Shown one piece after another: positions 7,177 to 16,314 of a stretch of DNA of 64,000 nt. The position numbers and the translations under genes are program-made. The DNA is taken from contig NZ_RCZB01000003.1 in NCBI RefSeq assembly GCF_006438785.1, positions 708,629-772,628 of the forward strand. The letters run 5' to 3'. The stretch's first letter is position 1. Each line of letters begins with the position of its first letter. This DNA is from Rhodanobacter glycinis. GTDB taxonomy: Bacteria; Pseudomonadota; Gammaproteobacteria; Xanthomonadales; Rhodanobacteraceae. The notes beneath the pieces were generated by a model. It worked only from the letters and a program-made list of their open reading frames with translations, did not search any database and was not told the origin of the DNA.

Positions 7177-9494
7177 TCGGAATCTGTACCCGCGGCCGGC
7201 GTCGTATCCGGCTGGCTCAGCTTGCCGACGATGGCACTCATCGCACGGTCGAACAGCGCGTTGGCGGCGAGCACGCGAGCCTGGCCGCCGGCGAGCAGCA
7301 CAGCCAGTTCCTGTGGCGGGTAGTCGGCCACTTTCAGGCCACGTCGATTGACGAACAGGTAGCGACCGCTCATCGGGCTGATCCAGGACAGCTTGGCGCG
7401 GGTCATAGCTTCGTCGGCGAAGCAGAACTCCAGCCAGGTGCCCGGTTGCAGCGCCTGCACCTGATGCCATTCGGGACTGTCCAGCGGTACCTCGACGGTT
7501 TCCTCCTGAGCGTCGACATTTGCGGCCGGTGCGGCATCGTGGTCGATGATCGGCTGGATGCTGTCGGGGATCGCCAGCATGGCAGCGTCCTCCTCGATGG
7601 TGACGACCTCGGTTGCGTCCAGCGTCTCGCCGAGCTGCTGCCGGTAGTAGGTGTGCAGCTGACTGAGCAGGCGTTCGATGTCCTGTTCCTGGAACGCCAC
7701 ATTGGTCAGACCCTGCCGCAATGCGCGCTCGACACCAGGCAGCATCTGCCGCAGCGCCTGGCGGCTTTCCGGGTTCGCGGCCGGCCGAGTGCTGGCGATG
7801 AAATCGTCGACGAAGCGCAGTGCGCTCTTGAATTCGGGCGAGGTTTCGCCCTGGCGCAGCAAGGTCAGCACCAGGTGATTGGCCCAGGCCCGCGCGAGGA
7901 TGCCATGCACCAGCGGCGGCAGTTTCTGCTCGCCGATGCGATCGAGGATTTCACGTGCGGCGCGGCGGCGCGCCTGTTCGAGTTTCTCGCGGCCGCGGGT
8001 GGACTCGGCAACGCGCTGTTCGGCCAGTTCGGAGCGCCGCTTGTTGACGTCCTGAAACTGCTGTAGGTCGACCAGCAGGCGCTCGAAGATGCCCATGTCG
8101 TCGTCGAAGTCGTGCAGCAGCTGATCGACGATCGATTTCACTTTCTCGTGCAGTCGGCGGTCACGATCGGACTCTTCCGACCAACCCTTGGCCTGCTCGG
8201 CCAGGCAATCCAGCAGCCGGCGCGCCGGATGCTGGCGGTGGGCGAACAGCTTGCGATCGAGAATCGCCGCCTTGAGATAGGGAATCTGCAGCCGCGCCAG
8301 CATCACCTGCATCGCGGCAGGCAGGTTACGGTCTTCCAGGATGAATTCGAACAGCATGCCGACCAGGTCGATGGTGTCCTCATCGATGGTGGCGACATGG
8401 CTGGGCCGCTCGCCGCGCAATGCGCCGATCTGGGTCAGCAGTTGGCTCTTCAGCTGCAACACTTCACGGCTGAGTTCGGCGGCATCGCCCGGCTGTGCGT
8501 AGGGCAATGGGCCGGCGCTGGCGATCTGGCTCTGCAGCACGCTGAGTGCGCCAAGCAACTCGTTCGCCGAAGGCAGCGGCCCGCTCATCACGTGCATGCC
8601 GGCGATGCTGCCACTGCCCATGTTGCCGCCAACAACGGGGCCGCGGCGCGCGCTGAACAGTGCATGCAACGTCTGCAGCAGGTCGCTGGGAATATCGCCG
8701 ACTTCGTCTGCCATCGCGGTGGCCGCACCGGCTTGCTGGCCGTCGCCACCGTGGGTGGCGGCACCGGCAGCCTTCGCGTTGCCGCCACGCACCACTTCGT
8801 GGCGCATTTGCGGGAGCACGCCGGCGCGCACCAGCTCAGTGTTGATTTCCTGATAGAGCTCTTCCAGCGAAGACAGCACGTAGCGATCGAACAGCTTGTA
8901 GATGATCAGCTTGACGCGCATGTCCGCGCTGAGTTCATGCAGCGCTTGGCGAAATGCCTGTGCCAGGATCGCCGGTGCCACCGGATTGCTGGTGTCATCA
9001 ATCTTGTGGCCGCCACAGATCACCGACAGCCGCTGATTGACGGCGAACAGATCGCGCGACAGCCGCGATTCGTTCTTGCCGATCATGCTGGTGATCGCCA
9101 GCGATTCCTCCAGCTCGTTGTCCGCCACCAGCGACAGCTCGACCGTGCCCGACGACATCGCTGCGGTGGTGGCCTGGGATTGTTGCGCTGGGCGGGTCAG
9201 TTCGCCGAGATCGCGGCTGATCGTGCCAAGGAAACTGCGCTCCACCGCGGGACGGCGTTTGCGCACCTCGCGCATGCCATCGAAATAATGCATCTGGGCG
9301 GCGTTGTTCTCTGCCTTTTCGGCGAGGTCGAACAGCGCGTCGTCGACATGTTCGAAGGCATTGCCGACCCATTGCTGCAGACGCTTGCCGGCGATGCTTC
9401 GGACCGCGTTCAGCAATTCACCGACGCGCTCACTGGCAGGATCCAGGCGCTGGCTCAAATTGACGACTCTGGATGGATCACTGGCTTCGTTCAT
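7173..9494 (-). CDS. DUF1631 family large cytoplasmic protein
   Basis: A 773-residue, largely helical protein matching the DUF1631 family common in Xanthomonadales and Pseudomonas (sometimes misnamed thymidine phosphorylase). No signal peptide or membrane helix is seen. A low-complexity Ala/Gly-rich stretch interrupts the middle (about residues 240-270), and the C-terminal part (about residues 660-750; W-L-E-F-C-F, Y-L-F-V-N-R-R-G-L-K-V) resembles a small beta-rich, PilZ-like module. The ATG at 9494 with AGGGG upstream is preferred over the upstream TTG at 9527. It heads a minus-strand group with nadC. Function unknown. Confidence 0.8.
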   Translation of the reverse strand: MNEASDPSRVVNLSQRLDPASERVGELLNAVRSIAGKRLQQWVGNAFEHVDDALFDLAEKAENNAAQMHYFDGMREVRKRRPAVERSFLGTISRDLGELTRPAQQSQATTAAMSSGTVELSLVADNELEESLAITSMIGKNESRLSRDLFAVNQRLSVICGGHKIDDTSNPVAPAILAQAFRQALHELSADMRVKLIIYKLFDRYVLSSLEELYQEINTELVRAGVLPQMRHEVVRGGNAKAAGAATHGGDGQQAGAATAMADEVGDIPSDLLQTLHALFSARRGPVVGGNMGSGSIAGMHVMSGPLPSANELLGALSVLQSQIASAGPLPYAQPGDAAELSREVLQLKSQLLTQIGALRGERPSHVATIDEDTIDLVGMLFEFILEDRNLPAAMQVMLARLQIPYLKAAILDRKLFAHRQHPARRLLDCLAEQAKGWSEESDRDRRLHEKVKSIVDQLLHDFDDDMGIFERLLVDLQQFQDVNKRRSELAEQRVAESTRGREKLEQARRRAAREILDRIGEQKLPPLVHGILARAWANHLVLTLLRQGETSPEFKSALRFVDDFIASTRPAANPESRQALRQMLPGVERALRQGLTNVAFQEQDIERLLSQLHTYYRQQLGETLDATEVVTIEEDAAMLAIPDSIQPIIDHDAAPAANVDAQEETVEVPLDSPEWHQVQALQPGTWLEFCFADEAMTRAKLSWISPMSGRYLFVNRRGLKVADYPPQELAVLLAGGQARVLAANALFDRAMSAIVGKLSQPDTTPAAGTDSE

Positions 9495-9626
9495 CGCCAA
9501 ACCCCTGAAAACATTTGCTACACGCAACTGAGCCCGAACGGGCCGTGCAGATGTCGACGATAAGCTAAAGCGGGTGCCCGTGTCATTCCTAGGGTGGCGG
9601 GGCCGTCCTGGCGGCCAACGAATGCG

Positions 9627-9896
9627 TCAGGCTGCCGGAAAGTCCGTCAGCTGCAGCGTACCGATACCTTCCTCCGGGAGCATTACCGGGATGCCATCCT
9701 CGACCCGATAGATCACCTTGCGATCGATGGTGATCAAAGCCTCGGCGATTCGCTCGCGCACTGCGACGCCAGCGACGGAATCGACCGTGCCGGCAGCGAT
9801 CGCGTCGTTCAGGGCATCGAGCTCGCGCTTGCTCAGCGGACGCACCGGCGTTTTACTGACCGGGCAGCACAGGATGTCGAGTAGACGCTTGTCCAT
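9627..9896 (-). CDS. Trm112-like / UPF0434 family protein
   Basis: An 89-residue protein of the YcaR/UPF0434 (Trm112p-like) family. It has the short zinc-ribbon-like start L-L-D-I-L-C-C-P and the end segment Y-R-V-E-D-G-I-P-V-M-L-P-E-E. Trm112 proteins activate methyltransferases in eukaryotes; the bacterial role is unsettled. The insert between the two parts (about residues 25-60) is longer than in the E. coli protein. The longer frame upstream to 10187 is antisense to purE; the ATG at 9896 is chosen. It is divergent from purE with only 66 bases between starts. Confidence 0.85.
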   Translation of the reverse strand: MDKRLLDILCCPVSKTPVRPLSKRELDALNDAIAAGTVDSVAGVAVRERIAEALITIDRKVIYRVEDGIPVMLPEEGIGTLQLTDFPAA

Positions 9897-9933
9897 GATG
9901 GGTTTGCGGGTGTGCCGAGGCTGGGAAAGCCCG

Positions 9934-9939
9934 TACAAT
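9934..9939 (+). promoter_or_regulatory. Candidate -10 element of purEK
   Basis: TACAAT lies 24 bases upstream of the purE ATG in the divergent gap. No convincing -35 is seen at the right distance, so this is a weak call. Confidence 0.3.
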
Positions 9940-9962
9940 AGCCGTTTTTGGACGACCGGGCC

Positions 9963-10466
9963 ATGACAGGAACAACCAAGCCGCCGCGCGTTGGCGTCGT
10001 GATGGGTTCGCGTTCGGACTGGGAAACCATGCAGCACGCAGCCAATGTGCTGACCGAGCTGGGAGTGGCGCACGAGGTGCGGGTGGTTTCCGCGCACCGC
10101 ACCCCGGATCTGCTGTTCAGTTACGCCGAACAGGCGCCGGTGCGCGGTATCCAGGTGATCATCGCCGGTGCCGGCGGCGCCGCCCATCTGCCCGGCATGC
10201 TGGCGGCGAAAACCCGCCTGCCGGTGCTAGGCGTGCCGGTGCAATCGAAGGCACTGAACGGGATGGATTCACTGCTGTCGATCGCGCAGATGCCCGCCGG
10301 CATCCCGGTCGGCACCCTGGCGATTGGCCGTGCCGGCGCGGTGAACGCCGGCCTGCTGGCCGCGGCAGTGCTGGCGCTGCACGATCCGGCACTGGCCACG
10401 GCGCTGGACAATTGGCGCACGCGACAGACCCAGGCCGTGCTCGATCAGCCGGACCCGCGTCAATGA
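9963..10466 (+). CDS. purE: N5-CAIR mutase, purine synthesis
   Basis: Class I PurE, which isomerises N5-carboxyaminoimidazole ribonucleotide to 4-carboxy-AIR. The 167-residue protein has the nucleotide-binding G-S-R-S-D-W loop, S-A-H-R-T-P, the [10 protein letters not shown] motif with the catalytic His, and the G-V-P-V loop. The start at 9963 is the first good ATG after the -10 element; a TTG at 9948 is in frame but unlikely. Its stop overlaps the purK start (ATGA), so the pair is translationally coupled, as expected for enzymes acting in sequence. Confidence 0.96.
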   Translation: MTGTTKPPRVGVVMGSRSDWETMQHAANVLTELGVAHEVRVVSAHRTPDLLFSYAEQAPVRGIQVIIAGAGGAAHLPGMLAAKTRLPVLGVPVQSKALNGMDSLLSIAQMPAGIPVGTLAIGRAGAVNAGLLAAAVLALHDPALATALDNWRTRQTQAVLDQPDPRQ

Positions 10467-11617
10467 GCGAACGGCGGCAGCCCGTGCTGGGCGTTCTCGG
10501 TGGCGGCCAGCTGGCGCGCATGCTGGCTTTGGCAGCGGCGCCACTGGGTGTGAATACGCTGGTGGTGGACAGTTCCGCCGACGCCTGTGCGGGACAGGTC
10601 GCGCCACTGGTGGTGGCCGACTGGACCGACTACGCCGCGCTGGAAGCGTTTGCCGCCCGGGTCGACGTGGTCACCTTCGATTTCGAGAATGTGCCGGCGG
10701 AGACCGCCCATTGGCTGGCCGAGCGGGTCGCGGTATTTCCCGCGCCGCAGGCGTTGGCGGTGGCGCAGGACCGGCTGGCCGAGAAGACCCTGTTCCGCGA
10801 GTGCGGCCTGCCCACTCCGAACTTCATGACGGTGGACACCCGCGAGCAACTGGACCTGGCGTTGGTCGCGGTCGGCGCGCCGGCGATCCTGAAGACGCGC
10901 CGGCTCGGTTATGACGGCAAGGGCCAGTTCCGGCTGCGCGAACCGGCCGATGCCGATGCGGCATGGGCCGCGCTCGGCGCGCAGGCGTCGAAACATGGCT
11001 TGATCCTGGAAGCGTTCGTGCCGTTCGAGCGCGAGCTGTCAGTGATCGCCGTGCGCGGCCGCGACGGCGATTTCCGCATTTGGCCGCTGACCCGCAACTG
11101 GCATGTGGACGGCGTGCTGTCGATGAGCTTGGCGCCGGCGCCTGATATCGAATTGCTGCAACGGCGTGCTGCCGAACTGGCCCGCACACTGGCCGAACGA
11201 CTGGGCTACGTGGGCGTGTTTGCGCTGGAACTGTTCGTCAGGGACGGCGAGCTGCTCGGCAACGAGATGGCGCCCCGGGTGCACAACTCCGGCCACTGGA
11301 CCATCGAGGGCGCGCACACCAGTCAGTTCGAGAACCACGTTCGTGCCGTACTCGGCTTGCCCCTGGGCGATACTGGCGCGCGCGGCATATCTTCGATGTT
11401 CAACTGGATCGGTGATCTGCCTGACGCGTCTCCGATACTGCAAACGGTCGATGCGCATTGGCACGACTACGGCAAGCAGGCCCGTCCAGGCCGCAAGGTA
11501 GGTCACACCACGGTGTGCGCGCCGGATGCGGGCCAACTGGCCACGCGGCTTGCCGGGATTGCCGCGGCGCTCGGGCGCGAGACGCAGGTCGAGCCGGTGT
11601 TGCAGGTGCTGGACTGA
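10463..11617 (+). CDS. purK: N5-CAIR synthetase (ATP-grasp)
   Basis: PurK carboxylates aminoimidazole ribonucleotide using ATP and bicarbonate, making the substrate of PurE. The 384-residue ATP-grasp protein has the N-terminal [11 protein letters not shown] nucleotide-binding start, the [12 protein letters not shown] segment, F-E-R-E-L-S, and [14 protein letters not shown]. The longer open frame starting at 10412 lies inside purE; the ATG at 10463 overlapping the purE stop is preferred. A strong bidirectional terminator follows 23 bases after the stop. Confidence 0.96.
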   Translation: MSERRQPVLGVLGGGQLARMLALAAAPLGVNTLVVDSSADACAGQVAPLVVADWTDYAALEAFAARVDVVTFDFENVPAETAHWLAERVAVFPAPQALAVAQDRLAEKTLFRECGLPTPNFMTVDTREQLDLALVAVGAPAILKTRRLGYDGKGQFRLREPADADAAWAALGAQASKHGLILEAFVPFERELSVIAVRGRDGDFRIWPLTRNWHVDGVLSMSLAPAPDIELLQRRAAELARTLAERLGYVGVFALELFVRDGELLGNEMAPRVHNSGHWTIEGAHTSQFENHVRAVLGLPLGDTGARGISSMFNWIGDLPDASPILQTVDAHWHDYGKQARPGRKVGHTTVCAPDAGQLATRLAGIAAALGRETQVEPVLQVLD

Positions 11618-11640
11618 GTCAGGCACGGACCCCGCCGCAA

Positions 11641-11669
11641 AAAACGGAGCCACATGGGCTCCGTTTTTG
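11641..11669. terminator. Bidirectional rho-independent terminator (purK / sodB)
   Basis: A perfect 12-bp inverted repeat (11641-11652 with 11658-11669, 5-base loop) is flanked by A and T runs, so it can end transcription from purK on the plus strand and from sodB on the minus strand. Confidence 0.9.
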
Positions 11670-11682
11670 TTTCAGTAGTGAA

Positions 11683-12261
11683 TCAGGCCAGGTTGCTGGC
11701 CGCAAATTCCCAGTTCACCAGATTCCAGAACGCTTCCACGTACTTCGGACGGGCGTTGCGGTAGTCGATGTAATACGCGTGTTCCCACACGTCGGTGGTG
11801 AACAGCGGCTTGTCGCTGCCGGTGATCGGGGTGGCCGCGTTGGACGTGTTGACGATGCCAAGCGAACCGTCCGGGCGCTGCACCAGCCAGGTCCAGCCCG
11901 AACCGAAGTTGCCGGCAGCGGATTTGCTGAACTCGTCCTTGAACTTGTCGAACGAGCCGAACGCCTTGCTGATCGCGTCGGCCAGCTTGCCGGTCGGTTC
12001 CCCACCGCCCTTGGGGCTCATCGAGTTCCAGTAGAACGTGTGGTTCCAGATCTGCGCAGCATTGTTGAACACGCCGCCGGAGGACTTTTTGATGATGTCT
12101 TCCAGCGCAGCGCCGGCGAACTCGGTGCCTTCGATCAGCTTGTTGAGATTGGTCACGTAGGCCTGATGGTGCTTGCCGTAGTGGAACTCCAGCGTTTCCG
12201 CGGAAATATGCGGCTCAAGTGCGTTCTTTTCGTACGGAAGCGGGGGAAGTTCGATCGCCAT
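11683..12261 (-). CDS. sodB: Superoxide dismutase, iron type
   Basis: Cytoplasmic superoxide dismutase, 192 residues. Metal ligands are recognisable: His27-type in L-E-F-H-Y-G-K-H-H, His in W-N-H-T-F-Y-W, and the D-V-W-E-H-A-Y-Y pair. A-A-Q-I-W-N-H with Gln in the helix and N-F-G-S-G-W rather than a Gln-bearing loop point to the Fe form. The ATG at 12261 is preceded by AAGGAG; the open frame upstream to 12822 overlaps glutaredoxin on the other strand and is discarded. It is divergent from the glutaredoxin gene, with a shared promoter region of about 115 bases. Confidence 0.95.
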   Translation of the reverse strand: MAIELPPLPYEKNALEPHISAETLEFHYGKHHQAYVTNLNKLIEGTEFAGAALEDIIKKSSGGVFNNAAQIWNHTFYWNSMSPKGGGEPTGKLADAISKAFGSFDKFKDEFSKSAAGNFGSGWTWLVQRPDGSLGIVNTSNAATPITGSDKPLFTTDVWEHAYYIDYRNARPKYVEAFWNLVNWEFAASNLA

Positions 12262-12375
12262 GATGAGGCTCCTTAGCTTTGGCTGGGGGAGAAAAGGTCG
12301 GCGCAGAGGACGGCAGCCGACGGGTGACTGATACAATATCGGTCTGCCTGCATTGTAAAGATGAAACACCGAGCT

Positions 12376-12699
12376 ATGGACATCAACGAGCGAATCAAGG
12401 CGATGCTGGCCGCGCATCCCATCGTGCTTTTCATGAAAGGCACGCCGGAGTTTCCGATGTGTGGTTTCTCCAGCCGCGCCGCGAAGGCGCTGACCGAAGC
12501 GGGCGCCACGTTCCACGCGGTGAACGTGTTGGCCGATCCCCAGATTCGCGCGGCGCTGCCACATTTCGCGAACTGGCCGACTTTCCCGCAACTGTTCATC
12601 CAGGGCGAACTGATCGGCGGCTGCGACATCATCGAGGATCTGAAGTCCGCCGGCGAGTTGAGCCGGATGGCCGGGGACGTGGCCGGAGCGGCACCTTGA
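12376..12699 (+). CDS. grxD: Monothiol glutaredoxin (CGFS type)
   Basis: Grx4-type glutaredoxin, 107 residues, which binds a 2Fe-2S cluster with glutathione and takes part in iron-sulfur cluster delivery. The C-G-F-S active site is at residues 29-32, with the M-K-G-T-P lysine upstream, W-P-T-F-P-Q-L-F (cis-Pro) and G-G-C-D-I that contact glutathione. An ATG at 12361 would add five residues; neither start has a clear ribosome site. The stop overlaps the start of the SDR gene (TGATG arrangement). Confidence 0.93.
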   Translation: MDINERIKAMLAAHPIVLFMKGTPEFPMCGFSSRAAKALTEAGATFHAVNVLADPQIRAALPHFANWPTFPQLFIQGELIGGCDIIEDLKSAGELSRMAGDVAGAAP

Positions 12700-13466
12700 T
12701 GACACTGCCGGTTTCCCGTTTGCCGGGCGGCTGGCTGCCGGCTGCCGACACCCTGGCCGATCGGGTGGTGCTGGTAACCGGGGCCTATGGCGGGCTGGGC
12801 GGCGCGGTGGCGCGGGCGGCATCGCGCGCGGGTGCCACGGTGGTGATCACCGGCAAGCGCAAACGCCAGCTGGAGCAGTTGTACGATGCGATGCGCGCCG
12901 AGGGTCTGGCCGAGCCGGTGATCCACCCGCTGGACATGGAGGCGGCCACACCGCGCGAGTACACCGCATTGGCCGAAGGGCTTGAGCGCGACTTTGGCCG
13001 ACTTGACGGCATCGTGCATGCAGCCGTCAGTTTCGGTGGGCTGACGCCGATCACCATGCACAAGCCTGACGCCTGGTTGCGCGCGATGCACGTCAACGTG
13101 TCCGCCCCGTTTGCGCTGACCCAGGCCTGCCTGCCGTTGCTGACCCAGGCCGGCGACAGTGCGGTGGTGTTCGTGCTGGATAATCCCGAGTTGCTGCAAC
13201 GCGCACACTGGGGCGGCTACGGCGTGTCGAAGGCGGCGCTGGAACGGTTCGTGGCGATCCTGCACGAGGAAACAGACAGCAGCGCGTTGCGCGTTCATGC
13301 CATGCTGCCGGGGCCGATGCGCACGGCGCTGCGGCAACTGGCGTATTTCGGCGAAGACATCATGCAGCGACCGCCGCCGGATGCCGCGGCTGCAGCGGCG
13401 ATCTATCTGCTCAGTGCGCAGGGTGTAGCGGCACGCGGTGCAGTACTGGACCTTCGGGTCGACTGA
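12699..13466 (+). CDS. YciK-like SDR oxidoreductase lacking the catalytic Ser
   Basis: Short-chain dehydrogenase/reductase fold, 255 residues, closest in pattern to YciK. The cofactor-binding T-G-A-Y-G-G-L-G and the Y-G-V-S-K active-site Tyr/Lys are present. The position that normally carries the catalytic Ser, about 12-13 residues before the Tyr, reads L-D-N-P-E here, so Ser is replaced by Asp/Asn; the N-N-A-G motif is altered to V-H-A-A. It may therefore be a weak or non-classical enzyme. The start is coupled to the glutaredoxin stop. The substrate is unknown. Confidence 0.8.
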   Translation: MTLPVSRLPGGWLPAADTLADRVVLVTGAYGGLGGAVARAASRAGATVVITGKRKRQLEQLYDAMRAEGLAEPVIHPLDMEAATPREYTALAEGLERDFGRLDGIVHAAVSFGGLTPITMHKPDAWLRAMHVNVSAPFALTQACLPLLTQAGDSAVVFVLDNPELLQRAHWGGYGVSKAALERFVAILHEETDSSALRVHAMLPGPMRTALRQLAYFGEDIMQRPPPDAAAAAAIYLLSAQGVAARGAVLDLRVD

Positions 13467-13520
13467 ATAGGAATTCCGGTCCGGCCGGAGCAGTGCGCGC
13501 CTCACCAGAAGGGAGCTGAG

Positions 13521-14132
13521 ATGGAAACGCAGATGACCACGTTGTCGGCGGGAATCATGTTGTTTCTGATCATGGACCCGCTGGGCAACATCCCGTTCTT
13601 CCTGAGCCTGTTGAAAGACGTGCCGCCCAAGCGTCGCCGACGGGTGATGGTGCGCGAACTGCTGATCGCACTCGGTGTGCTGCTGGCGTTCCTGTTCGGC
13701 GGCCAGTACATCCTCAAGCTGCTGCAGCTGAAGCAGGAATCGATCAGCATCGCCGGCGGTATCGTGTTGTTCCTGATCGGCATTCGCATGGTATTTCCGC
13801 CGGCCGATGGCGGCGGCATCTTCGGCAAGCCCGGCCAGGGCGAACCGTTCATCGTGCCGATGGCGATTCCGGGTGTTGCCGGCCCGTCGGCGATGGCTGC
13901 GTTGTTGCTGTTGACCAACAGCCAGCCCGGCCGCACCGCCGACTGGGTGATCGCGTTGCTGCTGGCGTGGCTCGCCACCTCGCTGATCCTGCTCAGCGCC
14001 ACCTACCTGTTTCGCTGGCTCGGTGAAAGCGTGCTCACGGCGCTGGAGCGCGTGATGGGCATGCTGCTGATTGCGCTGTCGGTGCAGATGTTCATGGCCG
14101 GTGTGGCGTCGTTCCTGCACCTGAACGTTTGA
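13521..14132 (+). CDS. MarC/UPF0056 family integral membrane protein
   Basis: A 203-residue, six-helix membrane protein of the MarC (YhgN/YchE) family. The conserved first helix with D-P-L-G-N-I-P-F-F and the fourth-helix P-x-A-x-P-G-V-A-G-P region are visible. The substrate is unknown; early claims of multidrug resistance for MarC were not upheld. Start ATG 13521 follows GGAGCTGAG. No operon partner is obvious. Confidence 0.88.
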   Translation: METQMTTLSAGIMLFLIMDPLGNIPFFLSLLKDVPPKRRRRVMVRELLIALGVLLAFLFGGQYILKLLQLKQESISIAGGIVLFLIGIRMVFPPADGGGIFGKPGQGEPFIVPMAIPGVAGPSAMAALLLLTNSQPGRTADWVIALLLAWLATSLILLSATYLFRWLGESVLTALERVMGMLLIALSVQMFMAGVASFLHLNV

Positions 14133-14230
14133 AACAGCGACACCGTCGGATCTGCCGTCCGTGACGCTTCGGATGATTGCCCAGCTGTCATAATTGATCG
14201 CCAGGATGGGGGAAATCCGAGGACGCAGAC

Positions 14231-15943
14231 ATGCTGAGTATCGAGCAATCCCTTACCGAGCGAATGCCATGGCTGGCGCAGTATCCGCGCATCCGTCGCC
14301 CGATGGCGGGCGTGCTGGGGCGGTTGGCCGATGAGGACGGTTTCAATCGCGTGCTGGATAGGGTCGGCACCGCTGAAGGTTTTGATTTTGTCGAGCGTGT
14401 GCTGGACATCCTCGGTACCAGCTATCAGGTCAATCCGCGCGAACGCGAGCACATCCCGGTCGATGGCCCGTTGCTGGTGGTGGCCAATCATCCGCTCGGC
14501 ATGCAGGACGCCCTGGCCTTGCTGCAGCTGATCGGCTCGGTGCGCCGGGATGTGCGCTTTCTCGGCAACGACTGGCTGGCGGTGATTCCGCAGCTGAGCA
14601 AGCTGATGCTGCCGGTGGACGTGTTCGGCAAGGGCGCTGCGTCGCGTCTGCGCGGGATCTACCGTGCGCTGGACAACGGCGAGGCGCTGATCGTGTTTCC
14701 CGCCGGCGAAGTGTCGCGTGTGCGTCCGGGTGGCGTGCGTGACGGCCAGTGGTCGGATGGGTTTGCGCGGCTGTCACTGCGCAGCAAGGCGCCGGTGTTG
14801 CCGATTCATGTCGCCGCACGCAATTCGGCGATGTTCTATGGATTGTCGATGCTGGCCAAACCGCTGAGCACGGCGATGCTGCCGCGCGAGGCGGTGGCGC
14901 CGGGCAAGCGGCGGATCGGTTTCAGCATCGGTGCGCTGGTCAGCGCCGAGGAACTCGAACAGCGCAGCGGCGGCTCGTCGAAACAGGCCACCAAGCTGAT
15001 GCGTCGGCATGTGTATCGGATCGGCCAGCATCGTGGCCTGATCTTTGGCGGGCAGGCGCCGCTGGCCTTGCCGGAATCGGCCGAACAGGTGGCAGCGGAA
15101 CTGACCCGATCCGAAAAACTGGCGGACCTCGGCGACGGCAAGCAGGCGTGGTTGTTCAAGGGAGCGCTCGACAGCGCGGTCATGCGCGAGATTGGCCGGT
15201 TGCGCGAACTGACTTTCCGCAAGGTCGGCGAAGGCACTGGCGAGCGGCGTGATCTGGACGCTTATGACCCTCATTATGAACATCTGGTGTTGTGGGATCC
15301 GCAGGCGCTGCGCATTGTCGGTTCCTATCGCTTCGGGCATGGCGGCCGGCTAATTGCCGAGCGCGGCATGGCCGGGCTGTATACCTCCAGCCTGTTCAGC
15401 TATTCGCCGGCGCTGGAATCGCGGCTGGCGCAGGGCATGGAGCTGGGGCGCAGTTTCGTGGCGCCGGCGTACTGGCGTTCCCGCGCATTGGACCAGTTGT
15501 GGCAGGGCATCGGCCTGTATCTGCAGCGGCATCCGGAACTGCATTACCTGTTCGGTCCGGTCAGCATGTCGGTGAGCCTGCCGCGCGAGGCGCGCGAATG
15601 GATCGCCGCAGCACACCAGCATTATTTCGGTGCGCCGGGACTGGCCGCGGCGCGACAGCCATTCGTTATCTCGCCTGAAGTGGTGCAAGGCGTGCGCGCG
15701 GCACTGGAAGGTCTGGATGCGCCAGCCGGCCTCGGCAAGCTGAAACATCACCTGGATGCGCTGGGCGTCAGCCTGCCGATGTTGTATCGCCAGTATGTCG
15801 ACCTGGTCGAGCCCGAAGGCGTGCAGTTCCTCGACTTCGGCGAGGATCCGGATTTTTCCGGCTGCGTGGATGGACTGGTGATGCTGGATCTGGCGAGCCT
15901 GAAACCCGCCAAGCGTGCACGCTACCTCGGAAAGTCTGCCTGA
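14231..15943 (+). CDS. Two-domain acyltransferase, OlsF-like (PlsC + GNAT N-acyltransferase)
   Basis: A 570-residue fusion. Residues about 60-260 form a PlsC-like lysophospholipid/O-acyltransferase domain with N-H-P-L-G-M-Q-D (His-x5-Asp form seen in this subgroup) and F-P-A-G-E-V-S. Residues about 300-470 form a hemolysin/OlsB-type N-acyltransferase domain with Y-E-H-L-V-L-W-D, L-Y-T-S-S-L-F and E-L-G-R-S-F-V. The same pair of domains in OlsF makes ornithine lipid by N- then O-acylation, so synthesis of an aminoacyl lipid is the leading inference. GAGG eight bases upstream supports the start. The order (O- before N-acyl domain) should be compared with characterised OlsF. Confidence 0.75.
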   Translation: MLSIEQSLTERMPWLAQYPRIRRPMAGVLGRLADEDGFNRVLDRVGTAEGFDFVERVLDILGTSYQVNPREREHIPVDGPLLVVANHPLGMQDALALLQLIGSVRRDVRFLGNDWLAVIPQLSKLMLPVDVFGKGAASRLRGIYRALDNGEALIVFPAGEVSRVRPGGVRDGQWSDGFARLSLRSKAPVLPIHVAARNSAMFYGLSMLAKPLSTAMLPREAVAPGKRRIGFSIGALVSAEELEQRSGGSSKQATKLMRRHVYRIGQHRGLIFGGQAPLALPESAEQVAAELTRSEKLADLGDGKQAWLFKGALDSAVMREIGRLRELTFRKVGEGTGERRDLDAYDPHYEHLVLWDPQALRIVGSYRFGHGGRLIAERGMAGLYTSSLFSYSPALESRLAQGMELGRSFVAPAYWRSRALDQLWQGIGLYLQRHPELHYLFGPVSMSVSLPREAREWIAAAHQHYFGAPGLAAARQPFVISPEVVQGVRAALEGLDAPAGLGKLKHHLDALGVSLPMLYRQYVDLVEPEGVQFLDFGEDPDFSGCVDGLVMLDLASLKPAKRARYLGKSA

Positions 15944-16314
15944 GCGCTAAGTGCGGCGCAGGTTGCTGCGGTGGCGACCAGCCTTTACCCGAGGCCATTT
16001 CAACAGCAGCTTCTATATGGCTGATTTCCAACAGTTCCGCTGGTTTGTGGCGTGGGTGGCATGAATCGACAGTGACGTGTCAGTGTTACAAAAGTGTCAT
16101 ACAATGTCGTTAAAATTGATTTAACAATCAGTCGGCGGGCGGGAAGGTCCGGCTAGCTGAAATGCCCGAGTCCATCGCTTTACGATGAGTTCGGAGTATC
16201 CACAATTGGGGTTATCACGAGTGATCGATGCCGCATTTGGCGTGTGCCAGGCAAGGTCGCGTTTTCACTCTGAAACGTAAAATTTTTCGTTGCGAACCAA
16301 AGGGTCGATCAAGA
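15944..16314 (+). other. Long 5' region of the TonB-dependent receptor gene
   Basis: No gene is supported here. It holds an unusually AT-rich patch at about 16080-16130 in an otherwise GC-rich sequence, with promoter-like and inverted-repeat elements (listed separately), followed by roughly 190 bases of probable leader. Confidence 0.5.
16077..16125 (+). promoter_or_regulatory. Candidate promoter/operator before the Oar-like receptor
   Basis: TACAAT at 16100-16105 is a good -10; GTGTCA at 16077-16082, 17 bases upstream, is a weak -35. Just after it, GTTAAA (16109-16114) and TTTAAC (16120-16125) form a perfect inverted repeat around a 5-base centre, suitable for an operator. No direct evidence for the regulator. 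Confidence 0.35.
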
